64,000 bases of DNA from a virus. The position numbers and the translations under genes are program-made. The stretch lies in IMG/VR virus record IMGVR_UViG_3300045825_000202, positions 31,793 to 95,792 of that record; one strand, written 5' to 3'. How positions within the stretch are numbered: the first letter of the stretch is position 1; every line of letters begins with the position of its first letter. This document shows positions 27,831-36,856 of this stretch, piece by piece. A model generated the notes under the pieces. It searched no databases and was not told the origin of the DNA. It saw only the letters and a program-made list of their open reading frames with translations.

Positions 27831-28507
27831 ATATTGTGTTCTACCTTAAACTTCTCATACGCTTCCGATGCTAATTCAGGAGTAGTAAAATAACCTAAAA
27901 AGAATTTCTCTCCTCTATTAGTTATAGAGGATTTCCATCCATCAGGAGTATAACATACTCCTGTATACCCAGAAATATTTCTACTACTAATAGTAGTATT
28001 ACGCTTATTAGTACTTCGATCTACATCCCTAAGATTACTAATACTATTATTGGTAGGATTCCTATCTATATGATCTATAAATTCTGTTGGCCATACCTTA
28101 TATGTGTATAACCATGCTAACCTATGTGCATAATACTGGTGTTTACCTAGAGTAATTACTACATATCCATCATCTTTAGTACATCCTGCAATACTACCAA
28201 TTTTAGCAGTAAACTTTCTATTTTCTTTCCATTTAAATATACCTGTTAAAGAATTATACTCTAGAACATCCACTAATTCTTCATAGGTTATAGTACTAGA
28301 TATTTCAGTATACTGTTTGTACACACCAGTTAAAAATAGAGATTTAAGTAATAGTGTTGTATACTTTATAGTATCAATACGGGTCCGTCTAACTGACATA
28401 TCTACTACGTCGCCTTTAATCCTTTTCCTGTCCGTATACTTCCAAGTAATCTGGTCAGTTTCGGGGTTATAGTCCCATAGTTCTTGTAATCGTTGTTGTG
28501 TTGCCAT
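27827..28507 (-). CDS. HNH homing endonuclease with AP2 domain
   Basis: 226 aa. The HNH core HRLAW...FIDHIDRNPTNNSISNLR (about residues 128-160) is followed by an AP2-type DNA-binding tail (GYTGVCYTPDGWKS...FFLGYFTT). Free-standing selfish gene placed between ssDNA-binding protein and SbcD genes. Confidence 0.9.
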   Translation of the reverse strand: MATQQRLQELWDYNPETDQITWKYTDRKRIKGDVVDMSVRRTRIDTIKYTTLLLKSLFLTGVYKQYTEISSTITYEELVDVLEYNSLTGIFKWKENRKFTAKIGSIAGCTKDDGYVVITLGKHQYYAHRLAWLYTYKVWPTEFIDHIDRNPTNNSISNLRDVDRSTNKRNTTISSRNISGYTGVCYTPDGWKSSITNRGEKFFLGYFTTPELASEAYEKFKVEHNI

Positions 28508-28512
28508 AGTAG

Positions 28513-28547
28513 TATAAATAGCCGCTATAGATTAACTCCATAGCGGC
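28513..28547 (-). terminator. Terminator after ssDNA-binding protein gene
   Basis: Minus-strand stem GCCGCTAT/ATAGCGGC, 11-nt loop, then TATTTAT. Lies between the SSB stop and the HNH start. Confidence 0.7.
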
Positions 28548-28556
28548 TTATTTAGT

Positions 28557-29210
28557 TTAGGTCAAATCACTCACCGCTTCTGCATCAATACCAGTTTCAG
28601 TAGGTACATCATCTTCCTCACTAAGACCCTTCTTTACTTTCTCAAGTAACTTAAGAATCTCATCACTAGTAGGAAGTGGGAACTTTTCATCAATAGTAAG
28701 GGCTGCTGCAACTACTGTGCGTTCAGCTTCAGTAAGAGGACGTTTCTTAAGTTTAAGAACAGATAAGGTATATTCAACATTAAAAGCGGCACTTCCCGTT
28801 TTAACCTTTTTGAATACAATGTCAAAACCTTCATCAGGATCAGTAGGGTCAAGACCTAGATCTTCTGCAGCAGAAAGAATCTGAGCAAATAACTTCTTTT
28901 TCAAGTTAAATACCTTAACCTTACCATCAGTAGGGTCAATACAATTGACTGAGTATGCCCACGAGCATTTTTGCTCAGGGAAGAAGTCTTGAACATGATC
29001 CACTTGATTATTATTAAACTTCTCTTCTTCACGAGAGAAGGATAAACATTCCGCTGGAATCTGTTTACCATTACCTGTAGTTAACCAATATAAATACCTG
29101 GGTAGTAGTCCACCTACCATACGTAGTACATTCTCATTGTCTTTAATCTTGTAAGATTCATGACTATTCTTAATTGCAGAGCCATTTGTTGTTTTAAAGC
29201 TAATCGCCAT
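28557..29210 (-). CDS. Putative ssDNA-binding protein (gp32-like)
   Basis: 217 aa from ATG 29210 (after AGAAAGAAATAAT); an upstream in-frame extension to 29261 lacks an RBS. YKIKDNENVLRMVGG resembles the OB-fold start of T4-type gp32 proteins, and the acidic tail (SEEDDVPTETGIDAEA) is typical of SSBs that recruit partners. Context among replication genes supports it; no definitive motif. Confidence 0.65.
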   Translation of the reverse strand: MAISFKTTNGSAIKNSHESYKIKDNENVLRMVGGLLPRYLYWLTTGNGKQIPAECLSFSREEEKFNNNQVDHVQDFFPEQKCSWAYSVNCIDPTDGKVKVFNLKKKLFAQILSAAEDLGLDPTDPDEGFDIVFKKVKTGSAAFNVEYTLSVLKLKKRPLTEAERTVVAAALTIDEKFPLPTSDEILKLLEKVKKGLSEEDDVPTETGIDAEAVSDLT

Positions 29211-29264
29211 ATTATTTCTTTCTAGTTTGTTTTGGTTTATTTGACTTATATTAAGGTACAATAC

Positions 29265-29663
29265 TTAGTCAGAGTATTGTACTGGTAATTCCTCATACTT
29301 AAATTTAATCTCGGTAGGACTAATAATAAGTAAAGGATTATGACTAATTGCACTATGATTCAAGTCCGGGTAGAACGAAGTTTCTAGTGCTTTATACTTG
29401 TACTGCTTATAGAGTAAGTAATCTCGCATAGCCGCAAGTTTTAGATACTGTAGTTTGTACAGTATATCCGTAGTTTTGTCATCTAAGAAAGGCTTAGGGT
29501 TGACTAAAAACGAGTGGCCGTGTATCGGAACACGCGAAGGAGGAAACTTATCCCTTTTTGAGGGGATAGTCTTTTTATTATAGTGGTGAGTTAGAAGAGT
29601 AAATAGTTTTAAGGTATTACCTGCTGCCTGCTCTTCTAGTAGTTTCTGATTGAAAAATATCAT
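29265..29663 (-). CDS. Hypothetical protein in replication block
   Basis: 132 aa, basic, no recognised motif. Overlaps the downstream end of the HNH gene by 4 bp. Function unknown. Confidence 0.5.
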   Translation of the reverse strand: MIFFNQKLLEEQAAGNTLKLFTLLTHHYNKKTIPSKRDKFPPSRVPIHGHSFLVNPKPFLDDKTTDILYKLQYLKLAAMRDYLLYKQYKYKALETSFYPDLNHSAISHNPLLIISPTEIKFKYEELPVQYSD

Positions 29664-30202
29664 TGGTATAGGCTTTCCTTATATATAAGGGCCTCTTCCC
29701 ACGCTTTATCCTTACCTAACTTCAAATAACTAAATTTTTTCTGGTATTTGATTCCATGTACTACTAAATAGACTGACGCGTACTTATAACCTGTGGCAGT
29801 AGTAAGTTCATTAATACCATTTATACCACTAGTATTAGTTATACGTAACCCAACTCTGGTTTGCATCTTAGTTTTATTTAAATTAGTCATCCTAGAGCAT
29901 AATTCTAGATTAGATATATTATTGTTACTTGGATTAATATCTATATGATTAATTACTAGATGTGAAGCTACTTCATCATCAGCATGTAATGCCCATACTA
30001 TTCTATGTACTAGGTATAAAATAGAATTTATGTGTATTACCCAGTACCCGTCCTTACGCATACATCCAGCTACACCGTCTTTAGGGGCCCTAGAACCTTT
30101 ATATATCTTCCATCTTAAAAAGCTTGGACTAGTATCATCGTAGTAAATAATTTGCTCTAGTATGTTTTTATCTAGTTTAGATGCACTCATTGTATTTGCC
30201 AT
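29660..30202 (-). CDS. HNH homing endonuclease
   Basis: 180 aa. HRIVWAL...VINHIDINPSNNNISNLE is the HNH core (about residues 65-110); basic C-terminal DNA-binding region. Overlaps the next gene by 4 bp, a usual sign of a free-standing mobile endonuclease. Confidence 0.9.
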   Translation of the reverse strand: MANTMSASKLDKNILEQIIYYDDTSPSFLRWKIYKGSRAPKDGVAGCMRKDGYWVIHINSILYLVHRIVWALHADDEVASHLVINHIDINPSNNNISNLELCSRMTNLNKTKMQTRVGLRITNTSGINGINELTTATGYKYASVYLVVHGIKYQKKFSYLKLGKDKAWEEALIYKESLYQ

Positions 30203-30270
30203 TACATACTATCCTCCTGCCTTAATAAAGTATTGATGCTTACTGGGTATAATATCCTTAGTAATCATCA

Positions 30271-30299
30271 ATTATACCATCTTTACACCCTAGGGTCAA
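30271..30299 (-). promoter_or_regulatory. Strong minus-strand promoter
   Basis: TTGACC-17-TATAAT. The -35 overlaps a CCTAGG-centred palindrome also present at 6841 and 63119. Would serve the HNH, 29265 and SSB genes. Confidence 0.75.
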
Positions 30300-30336
30300 G
30301 TGTAAAATTAATGATGTAGTTAGGTCATTGCTTAGG

Positions 30337-31626
30337 CTATTCAACTTCCCACCCCTTTCTCTGGTAGAACCCCATGCGCATCTTATTCTGACGCTTATCA
30401 CTAGGACTACTAAAGTTCATATCAATTACTAAAGGATTTAGTTTATCAGGATGCATACGTTGTACACGACCTATGATCTGCTCTAGTAACGAATCATTTG
30501 CAACTGGAGAAGCTAGAATGGCGCAGCTAAGAATATTTACCGACCATCCTTCTGAGACGATTTGACGGCTTCCAGCCACGCAATCTTTTTCGCCGGACTC
30601 GATTTGCTTTGTGACGGCAAGTCTTTGTTCGAGTGTTGATTCACCAGTAATGAGCAAGCATTTTTCACCAATTAATTCCTTTACGTTCTGTAAAAATTCA
30701 ACTCGGTCAGCAACAATTAGAACCTTATGTCCTACTGATATTTCTTTAGCTGCAATTACTGCAATTAGTTCCTGATAGTCTGGGTCGTATAGTAGAGTAT
30801 TAATCTTATTAGCCCAGGCTTCACCTTCTGGTAAGCTAAAGCCTGTCTTATGGATTCTAATAGTAGGTATCAGTGTATTTTCTTGTGGTGGTTGGTATAG
30901 TTTTAGTCCAAAGAAATCCTTAAATAGAATATGCTTTCCATCTTTACGATTAATTGTACCAGATAAGCCAATCTTATACCTAGCGTACATTCCGTCTAGA
31001 AAAGTAGAAAAGGTAACACAACTGATATGGTGAGACTCGTCTACCACGACTGTACCAAACTCCTTACATATATTGGGTAATTCCTTAATCAAAGTCTGAA
31101 TGTTACCAACTACAATACTATGGTCAATATCAAACTGTCCACTACCAATAATACCGCACTCCATACCATATAACTTCTTTACTTCCTCAACCCACTGATC
31201 ACGTAGCATAGTATTATGACATACTATAAGAGTTTTCTTACCTAATTTCCTAGCAATATGTAATGCTAGGAAGGTTTTACCGAAACCCACCATAGCATTA
31301 ATAAAGCAGTTATCTTCTACATCATTATAGATATCAATCTGACTATCTCTCAAAGGTAGTCGTGGTTCTGGAAATGGGTAGTCCTCAACAATACGCTTAT
31401 CTATGATCTCATACCCTTTAGGAATAAGATCAATTCTACCAATAGGGATAGCAATCGCACCCCTAGGTAGAAGTTTATAGTTTTTAACTATCTCGAACTG
31501 AGAAAAGTGCGTAAGTCCAGGTCGTGGAGGTTTCTTGATTTTATAGGTTAAAGTTTTCTTTAGTGATTCTAGTATTTCAGCTGTAGCGTCTAGGTAAATT
31601 CTATTACTTAGAATTGCTTTAGGCAT
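30337..31626 (-). CDS. SF2 DNA helicase (T5 D10 / UvsW-like)
   Basis: 429 aa. Motif I AMVGFGKTFLAL, motif II VVDESHH, motif III GLSGT, motif V/VI GRVQRMHP. Such helicases remodel forks and recombination intermediates. Confidence 0.85.
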   Translation of the reverse strand: MPKAILSNRIYLDATAEILESLKKTLTYKIKKPPRPGLTHFSQFEIVKNYKLLPRGAIAIPIGRIDLIPKGYEIIDKRIVEDYPFPEPRLPLRDSQIDIYNDVEDNCFINAMVGFGKTFLALHIARKLGKKTLIVCHNTMLRDQWVEEVKKLYGMECGIIGSGQFDIDHSIVVGNIQTLIKELPNICKEFGTVVVDESHHISCVTFSTFLDGMYARYKIGLSGTINRKDGKHILFKDFFGLKLYQPPQENTLIPTIRIHKTGFSLPEGEAWANKINTLLYDPDYQELIAVIAAKEISVGHKVLIVADRVEFLQNVKELIGEKCLLITGESTLEQRLAVTKQIESGEKDCVAGSRQIVSEGWSVNILSCAILASPVANDSLLEQIIGRVQRMHPDKLNPLVIDMNFSSPSDKRQNKMRMGFYQRKGWEVE

Positions 31627-31639
31627 TTATTTCCTTTAT

Positions 31640-31813
31640 TTATTGTTTGCTATATGTTTCTTCTGTTTCTACTGCTTCTTCGTAAGTTAGAGGCTCAAAA
31701 TTACCCTCTAACTCTACGTACCAGCAGGTTGGCCCCATTCGTAGGAACCATTCCTCATTCATCTTTACACGGTTAATACTCTGCTCAACATTAACAAAAT
31801 TTTTGGTATTTAT
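31640..31813 (-). CDS. 57-aa protein with apparent AUA start
   Basis: The frame is open from ATA at 31813, which overlaps the stop of the upstream gene and sits 6 nt after AGGAG. The first ATG (31762) has no RBS. Residues NTKNFVNVEQSINRVKMNE precede an acidic C-terminal half. No family recognised. See findings on non-AUG starts. Confidence 0.5.
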   Translation of the reverse strand: MNTKNFVNVEQSINRVKMNEEWFLRMGPTCWYVELEGNFEPLTYEEAVETEETYSKQ

Positions 31814-32343
31814 ACCATTCTCCTAGTAGTTTCGGGTATGCTTGAGTATAATCCATATAAGACTGTTGCCAGTCCCATATGTAAAATCCCAGCACATTTT
31901 TCTGCTGCTATGGGTGTGTGTAGAACCTTAAATCTATTAGGTATCCCATCAACTTCGATAATTGCTCCTCCCGTTTGTATGGGGATTATCTTAGTTATCT
32001 TGTGGAAGTCTAACTTAACACTTGTTGTTTTCTTATAGTTAAATAACTTACCATTAGAGTCTATAAACCAAGTTTTAGGGTTTGCAATCTTTATTAGATC
32101 CCCTAGGAAGAATAGCGCATTCTTCAACTTGAATAGCGGTACACCGTCCGCTAGTAGACGAAGGCGGCGTTTTGCCAAGGAGTCGCCTTCTATACTTATA
32201 TCGTCTATTAGGCATAATTTACCTTGAGTTATGTCTTCTTTTTCTATCTCGGAGTAGTAATACATTACTCCATCATCTATATTAGGCTTGTCAGGTAGTT
32301 TGTAGATAGGGTAGGATAAACTCTGTAGAGTTAGGCTATCCAT
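31810..32343 (-). CDS. Hypothetical protein
   Basis: 177 aa, mixed alpha/beta, no recognised motif. Overlaps the GIY-YIG gene by 8 bp upstream and the AUA-start gene downstream. Confidence 0.5.
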   Translation of the reverse strand: MDSLTLQSLSYPIYKLPDKPNIDDGVMYYYSEIEKEDITQGKLCLIDDISIEGDSLAKRRLRLLADGVPLFKLKNALFFLGDLIKIANPKTWFIDSNGKLFNYKKTTSVKLDFHKITKIIPIQTGGAIIEVDGIPNRFKVLHTPIAAEKCAGILHMGLATVLYGLYSSIPETTRRMV

Positions 32344-33217
32344 TATACCTAGTCCAGCCTAGATGTACTCTTCTTTTTCCACTTAGTACTTGACTTACGT
32401 GTGAAGGACTTAATTTATACTTATCACATATATCTTTAGCCCATATAACTTCTATAATTTCACCACTTGGTGAAACTAATTTAGGATATATTTTATAGGT
32501 TCTAGTGCCTATTTTTGCCATTACTATACTATAAAGTTCTGGATATTCGTTACCTAAATGCTGGTGTCTATTACCCCAGGCAATGCCTTCTACCACTTTA
32601 ACTGTTACAGATAATTCTTCTGCTATAGTTTCAAAACTATCAGTAGTACTAGCTAGTTTCTCTAGTATACGTAAATATACTAGAGTCTCATACTTACGTA
32701 CCCTTGTACCATTTTTTTCTAGTAGTATAGCATAGGTTATAGGATCTACTTCTTCTAAAAATCGGCAAGAGCTACCACAGGATATATTACGTACTACATT
32801 TAATGTTACAGATAGTGTATCTGCAATAATTTGCATTTTATCGTCAGTGTACGCAAGTTTATTCATTATAGCTATATACTGTTCATTAGTATATAATGAT
32901 GTACTACTATACTGACCATACCCATTACTACTACCACCTAAAGTATTATTGAATCCCTCAATATATGAGTTATACTCAGAAATCCAGTATATTTCTCTGC
33001 TATCTAATTCTGAGAAACTAGAAACTTTTTCTATTAAAGAAAAACTAGGTAAAGTATTAGTTCTAGTGTATTCATTGATTAGAGATTTATTTCTATGATC
33101 TCCTCTGATTATACCTCTACAATGAGCCTTATACCTTTTTTCTACATCTATAGACTGGCCTATATAGTACTGAAAATCATCTGTTTCGAAGTATAAGCAG
33201 TATATACCACAAGTCAT
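32336..33217 (-). CDS. GIY-YIG homing endonuclease with NUMOD tail
   Basis: 293 aa. GIYCLYF...YYIGQS (residues 4-20) then R at the catalytic helix (VEKRYKAH). Middle holds two ANKLA-like helical repeats; the C-terminus (WAKDICDKYKLSPSHVSQVLSGK) is a NUMOD-type HTH for site recognition. Mobile element inside the replication operon. Confidence 0.9.
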   Translation of the reverse strand: MTCGIYCLYFETDDFQYYIGQSIDVEKRYKAHCRGIIRGDHRNKSLINEYTRTNTLPSFSLIEKVSSFSELDSREIYWISEYNSYIEGFNNTLGGSSNGYGQYSSTSLYTNEQYIAIMNKLAYTDDKMQIIADTLSVTLNVVRNISCGSSCRFLEEVDPITYAILLEKNGTRVRKYETLVYLRILEKLASTTDSFETIAEELSVTVKVVEGIAWGNRHQHLGNEYPELYSIVMAKIGTRTYKIYPKLVSPSGEIIEVIWAKDICDKYKLSPSHVSQVLSGKRRVHLGWTRYNG

Positions 33218-33435
33218 GCTAGTAACTCTTTTACGTAGTTATTGTATCGAACTGACTTACCCTTTCCTGGAATAAAGCGCCCTAAAAACTTAGAGCACGA
33301 TGTAGTATCATTATACCCAAAATAGGTGTATAATTCCGGACCTTCTAGTGATAGAAGTGCCTGAATCATTACTTCGCTATTTAACCATACTGGAAAGGTA
33401 CAGCCTTTTTGAATAAGTTTTTCTGTATTAGTCAT
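33214..33435 (-). CDS. Hypothetical 73-aa protein
   Basis: ATG 33435 is preferred (AGAAAGATATTAT upstream). No motif recognised; overlaps the GIY-YIG start by 4 bp. Confidence 0.5.
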   Translation of the reverse strand: MTNTEKLIQKGCTFPVWLNSEVMIQALLSLEGPELYTYFGYNDTTSCSKFLGRFIPGKGKSVRYNNYVKELLA

Positions 33436-33480
33436 ATAATATCTTTCTAATTTCATGAATAATTTCATGGTTTAGATAAT

Positions 33481-33509
33481 ATTATATATCAAAATTATAC
33501 CGATGTCAA
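33481..33509 (-). promoter_or_regulatory. Consensus minus-strand promoter
   Basis: TTGACA-17-TATAAT, a perfect sigma70 match, starting 2 bp after the DNA polymerase stop. Serves 33214 and following genes. Confidence 0.85.
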
Positions 33510-33511
33510 TA

Positions 33512-35794
33512 CTAATTTTTAGTAAGTACCCCATTTTCCATACTATAGTACTTCTCAAATTTAGTAAAGGAGTAGTCTTGACCAATTTCTTGGTCTACTC
33601 CAATAGGAGATCCCGTAATACTACACCCTCTATCTTTTTGAGTATTACGTTTAAGAATTTTACAGTACTCTTCTACATCCTCATCTCTAACTAGTGATAC
33701 AATAGAGTCATGTACTAACATAAATATCTTTGCGTCAAGTTCTTTAACTTTAATTTCATTAGCAGTATCTACTGCTGCTAATAGGTTAATATCGCTACAG
33801 ATTGACTGTACTTCAGCATTAATACCTGATCGTACCTCATGAGCAGCTATTCCCCGATCAGTACTAAATACATTTACTAAACGACGCTTTCTACCAAAGA
33901 AAGAGTATGTGTACCCATTTGTACGAATAAAATCTTCTCTACTCTTTAACCATGACTTTAACTTACTAAATTTAGTAAAATATGCTTTAATATCTTCTTT
34001 AGCTCTATCAAGCCCATAGTATTCCCCTGTAGCCTTACTAACAGTATCTGATACCTTTTGTGGACCCGAACCATACAAAATCCCGAAGCTGATTGCTTTT
34101 GCCGATTGACGACTTGATCCAAACAGCTTTTTTACGTCTTCTACCTCGCAGACTAAATCAAACACCATTTTTGCAATAGTAGAGTGAAAGTCTCCTTTAT
34201 CAATAAAAACCTTTTGAAGATTCTTATCGCCACTTAGTACAGCGGCAAAATACATTTCACCAGTTTGTAAGTCTTGGGATACTATCTTATATCCTTCAGG
34301 GGCAACTATACATCCTTTGATAATTGGATCATCACGAATAATCTGTTGCGCATTAAATCGACCTGAACTAGATAATCTACCACTAGTGGTAAAAATAAGA
34401 TTAAAGTTAGTACGAATTCTACTATCCTTATCTAACTCTGGTAGAATCTTACTAATGTAAGTATTCTTTACTTTGGTTAATTGTCGTACCTTGAGAATAG
34501 CGGCTGGAAGCGGATGCTCTTCGGATAACTGTTCCAATACTTCTGCGTCTGTGGAAATAGCTCCTGTTGCTGTCTTCTTTCCAGTAGGGGGTAGTTTAAG
34601 ATAGTCGAATAGAACTTTTCGTAATTGCTGTACTGAGCCTGGGTTGAAAATAATTTCTGCATCGTTTTGAAAATCCTTAATAGCCTGATACTCATATAAC
34701 TCTACCTTAGCTGCTTCAATTTCTTTGTCTAAGTAGGATTCTGCCATAGCCATTCGCTCTTTTGAAATTGGAATTCCTACCTCTTCCATGTCCATCAAAA
34801 ATAGTGTACCCTCAACCATTAGATTCTTATAAACCCAAAGTAGCTTAGGATTCTTTTGTACTAGCGGCCAGAATTTAAAAAATAATGTAAGGGTTGCGGT
34901 AGGGTCAATTGCAGCATATCTACTAATAATATCGAACGGGATTAAGTCATATGTAAAGTCGTCCTGTAAGATACCGTGCTTTGTACAGTATGCTTTCTTA
35001 AAATCATCTAACTCAGTATCGTAGTCTCCATAATCTGTATACTTAAGCACTAGTGACTTCAGTCCGTGCATTTCATTCTCATCTAGTACATAATGCATTA
35101 GCATTGTATCGTGAACTCTTGTTCTATCGAAACGAAGTTCAGTATGATACTCGATCATTTTAATATCGAACTTCATGTTGTGAAATACAATAGTATACTT
35201 AGTAATAATTGCTCGTAGTATATTCATACATTCATCATCTAAACAATCTGTACTTATGTACGCGCCATGCTTAGGTTTATACGAGAGGGAAATTCCTAGA
35301 ACATATCCATCTCGTGGGTATAATGCGGTAGTTTCCGTATCCATTGCTACGAAACCTTCTGCATTATCGTATACTTCTTGCAGAAAACTAACTGCCTCCG
35401 CAGTATTGATGATACCTAAGTAAGTACCCTCTAGTTTAGGTGATTTTAGTTCACCTTTAATATACTTATGTATCTTTGCTACGGCTGCTTCAAATGCAGG
35501 CTTTGACTCGGGCTTAAAGTGGAGCATCGCCGGATTACTGATACAAATGAATTTATCATCAATTAAATGCCCTGCCATGTTAGTAATACTAGTAACCTTA
35601 GCATATTCTTTAGCTGCTTCACTTCCTACTAGAATAACATAATCGAATTCTGTTGAGTCAAACTCTAAATCTACGTCCCGCTTCAGTAACTTAGTAATAG
35701 GTACTGAGCTCATATGAAACTCTTCGTATTCGAATTCAAAGTACTTTGAATAGTCGTTTCTACTTGGATTCTTATCTATAATAGCTATCTTCAT
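33512..35794 (-). CDS. DNA polymerase I-type (family A) with 3'-5' exonuclease
   Basis: 760 aa. Proofreading domain: MDTETTALYP (Asp152/Glu154), HNMKFDIK, and YAAIDPTATL. Polymerase: SQDLQTGEMY (motif A region), RQSAKAISFGILYGSG (motif B), MLVHDSIVS (motif C). No 5'-3' exonuclease domain; that activity is in the gene at 23628. Main replicative polymerase. Confidence 0.95.
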   Translation of the reverse strand: MKIAIIDKNPSRNDYSKYFEFEYEEFHMSSVPITKLLKRDVDLEFDSTEFDYVILVGSEAAKEYAKVTSITNMAGHLIDDKFICISNPAMLHFKPESKPAFEAAVAKIHKYIKGELKSPKLEGTYLGIINTAEAVSFLQEVYDNAEGFVAMDTETTALYPRDGYVLGISLSYKPKHGAYISTDCLDDECMNILRAIITKYTIVFHNMKFDIKMIEYHTELRFDRTRVHDTMLMHYVLDENEMHGLKSLVLKYTDYGDYDTELDDFKKAYCTKHGILQDDFTYDLIPFDIISRYAAIDPTATLTLFFKFWPLVQKNPKLLWVYKNLMVEGTLFLMDMEEVGIPISKERMAMAESYLDKEIEAAKVELYEYQAIKDFQNDAEIIFNPGSVQQLRKVLFDYLKLPPTGKKTATGAISTDAEVLEQLSEEHPLPAAILKVRQLTKVKNTYISKILPELDKDSRIRTNFNLIFTTSGRLSSSGRFNAQQIIRDDPIIKGCIVAPEGYKIVSQDLQTGEMYFAAVLSGDKNLQKVFIDKGDFHSTIAKMVFDLVCEVEDVKKLFGSSRQSAKAISFGILYGSGPQKVSDTVSKATGEYYGLDRAKEDIKAYFTKFSKLKSWLKSREDFIRTNGYTYSFFGRKRRLVNVFSTDRGIAAHEVRSGINAEVQSICSDINLLAAVDTANEIKVKELDAKIFMLVHDSIVSLVRDEDVEEYCKILKRNTQKDRGCSITGSPIGVDQEIGQDYSFTKFEKYYSMENGVLTKN

Positions 35795-35825
35795 TAATTC
35801 CTTTATTTATTAAGGCTAGGTTAGC

Positions 35826-36680
35826 CTATTGTGTATACGTAATCATTGAATTTACATCATCCTGTACCATATTACCTGGGTCAGTACCCTCTTCCATAGG
35901 TACAATCTCAACTATAAATCCTGCTTCTTCAATTATAGGCGAAAGTTTAGCAGCAGCCTCTCTACCAGCATTGTCTCCATCATACATAATAAATATTTTA
36001 GATACTCCCATAGCCTTAAAAGGTAGTAGTTTCTCTGCTGTATGGTTTGTTAGTCCGTCTACTCCAAAAGTACATACAACGTTCTTTAAGCCTTTATCAT
36101 ATACATTTAAGAGATCGAAAAGGCCTTCAACTAGAACAATGGAGTAATGCTTACCTTCTAACTTAGTAGGGTATAAAGGTATTTGAGCACCAGTAGGATG
36201 AATCTGATATCTAGGGTTTCCATCAGATTTAGTATGTCGACCTACATATGCAGTAACTTTTCCCCTAACATCTTTAATAGGGAATATGATACGATCTTCC
36301 ATACCGTATACTTTATCAGTTTTAAATGCCCCGAACTGCTTCAAAGTTTGTGAACTAATATCCCTATGCGTTCCATTAAAAGGAACAGACCCTTCCAATT
36401 CTTTTAGTCCATTAGTACTAACATTTAAAACACGTAATTTCTCTTTAAGTTTAGCTGTTCTTACAGACGCATTATTAGAAGGTTGTCCGTATAGTGTAAA
36501 TATATTTAGACGGTGACCACAAGAGAAGCAATGTGCAACACCTGTAATCCTGTCAATTCTAAAGCTAGGATTAGTATCGGTATGTGAAGTATTGAAACAA
36601 TTTGTTACAAAGTCTCTGCCAGAAATTCTAAAAGGTACCCCATGCTGCTCTAGAAGTTTCTCTACTGTTTTATCCGTCAT
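35826..36680 (-). CDS. DNA primase with CHC2 zinc finger and Toprim
   Basis: 284 aa from ATG 36680; a GTG six bases upstream is less likely because ATG overlaps the upstream TGA (ATGA). Zinc ligands C28, H33, C51 and C54 (NPSF between). Toprim: IVLVEGLFDLL and IMYDGDNAGREAA. Primes lagging strand with the helicase encoded just upstream. Confidence 0.9.
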   Translation of the reverse strand: MTDKTVEKLLEQHGVPFRISGRDFVTNCFNTSHTDTNPSFRIDRITGVAHCFSCGHRLNIFTLYGQPSNNASVRTAKLKEKLRVLNVSTNGLKELEGSVPFNGTHRDISSQTLKQFGAFKTDKVYGMEDRIIFPIKDVRGKVTAYVGRHTKSDGNPRYQIHPTGAQIPLYPTKLEGKHYSIVLVEGLFDLLNVYDKGLKNVVCTFGVDGLTNHTAEKLLPFKAMGVSKIFIMYDGDNAGREAAAKLSPIIEEAGFIVEIVPMEEGTDPGNMVQDDVNSMITYTQ

Positions 36681-36856
36681 ACCCACTCTAGCCTAACTAG
36701 TCCTTTAAATCTATTCTTAGCTTCAAAGAACTTCCATAAAGCTATAAAGAAACTATCTCCTTCCCAATACATATTAGATGGTCTATTAGACATACCTCGC
36801 CATACTCTAAAAGTAGGGTTTTGTGTCATACTATTATTAAACGTTGTTGCTACCAT
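36677..36856 (-). CDS. Hypothetical 59-aa protein between helicase and primase
   Basis: ATG 36856 after GAAGGATT; stop TGA overlaps the primase ATG. Aromatic and basic (WRGMSNRPSNMYW...FFIALWKFFEAK). Overlaps the helicase end. Its place between two replisome genes suggests a replication accessory; unproven. Confidence 0.6.
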   Translation of the reverse strand: MVATTFNNSMTQNPTFRVWRGMSNRPSNMYWEGDSFFIALWKFFEAKNRFKGLVRLEWV

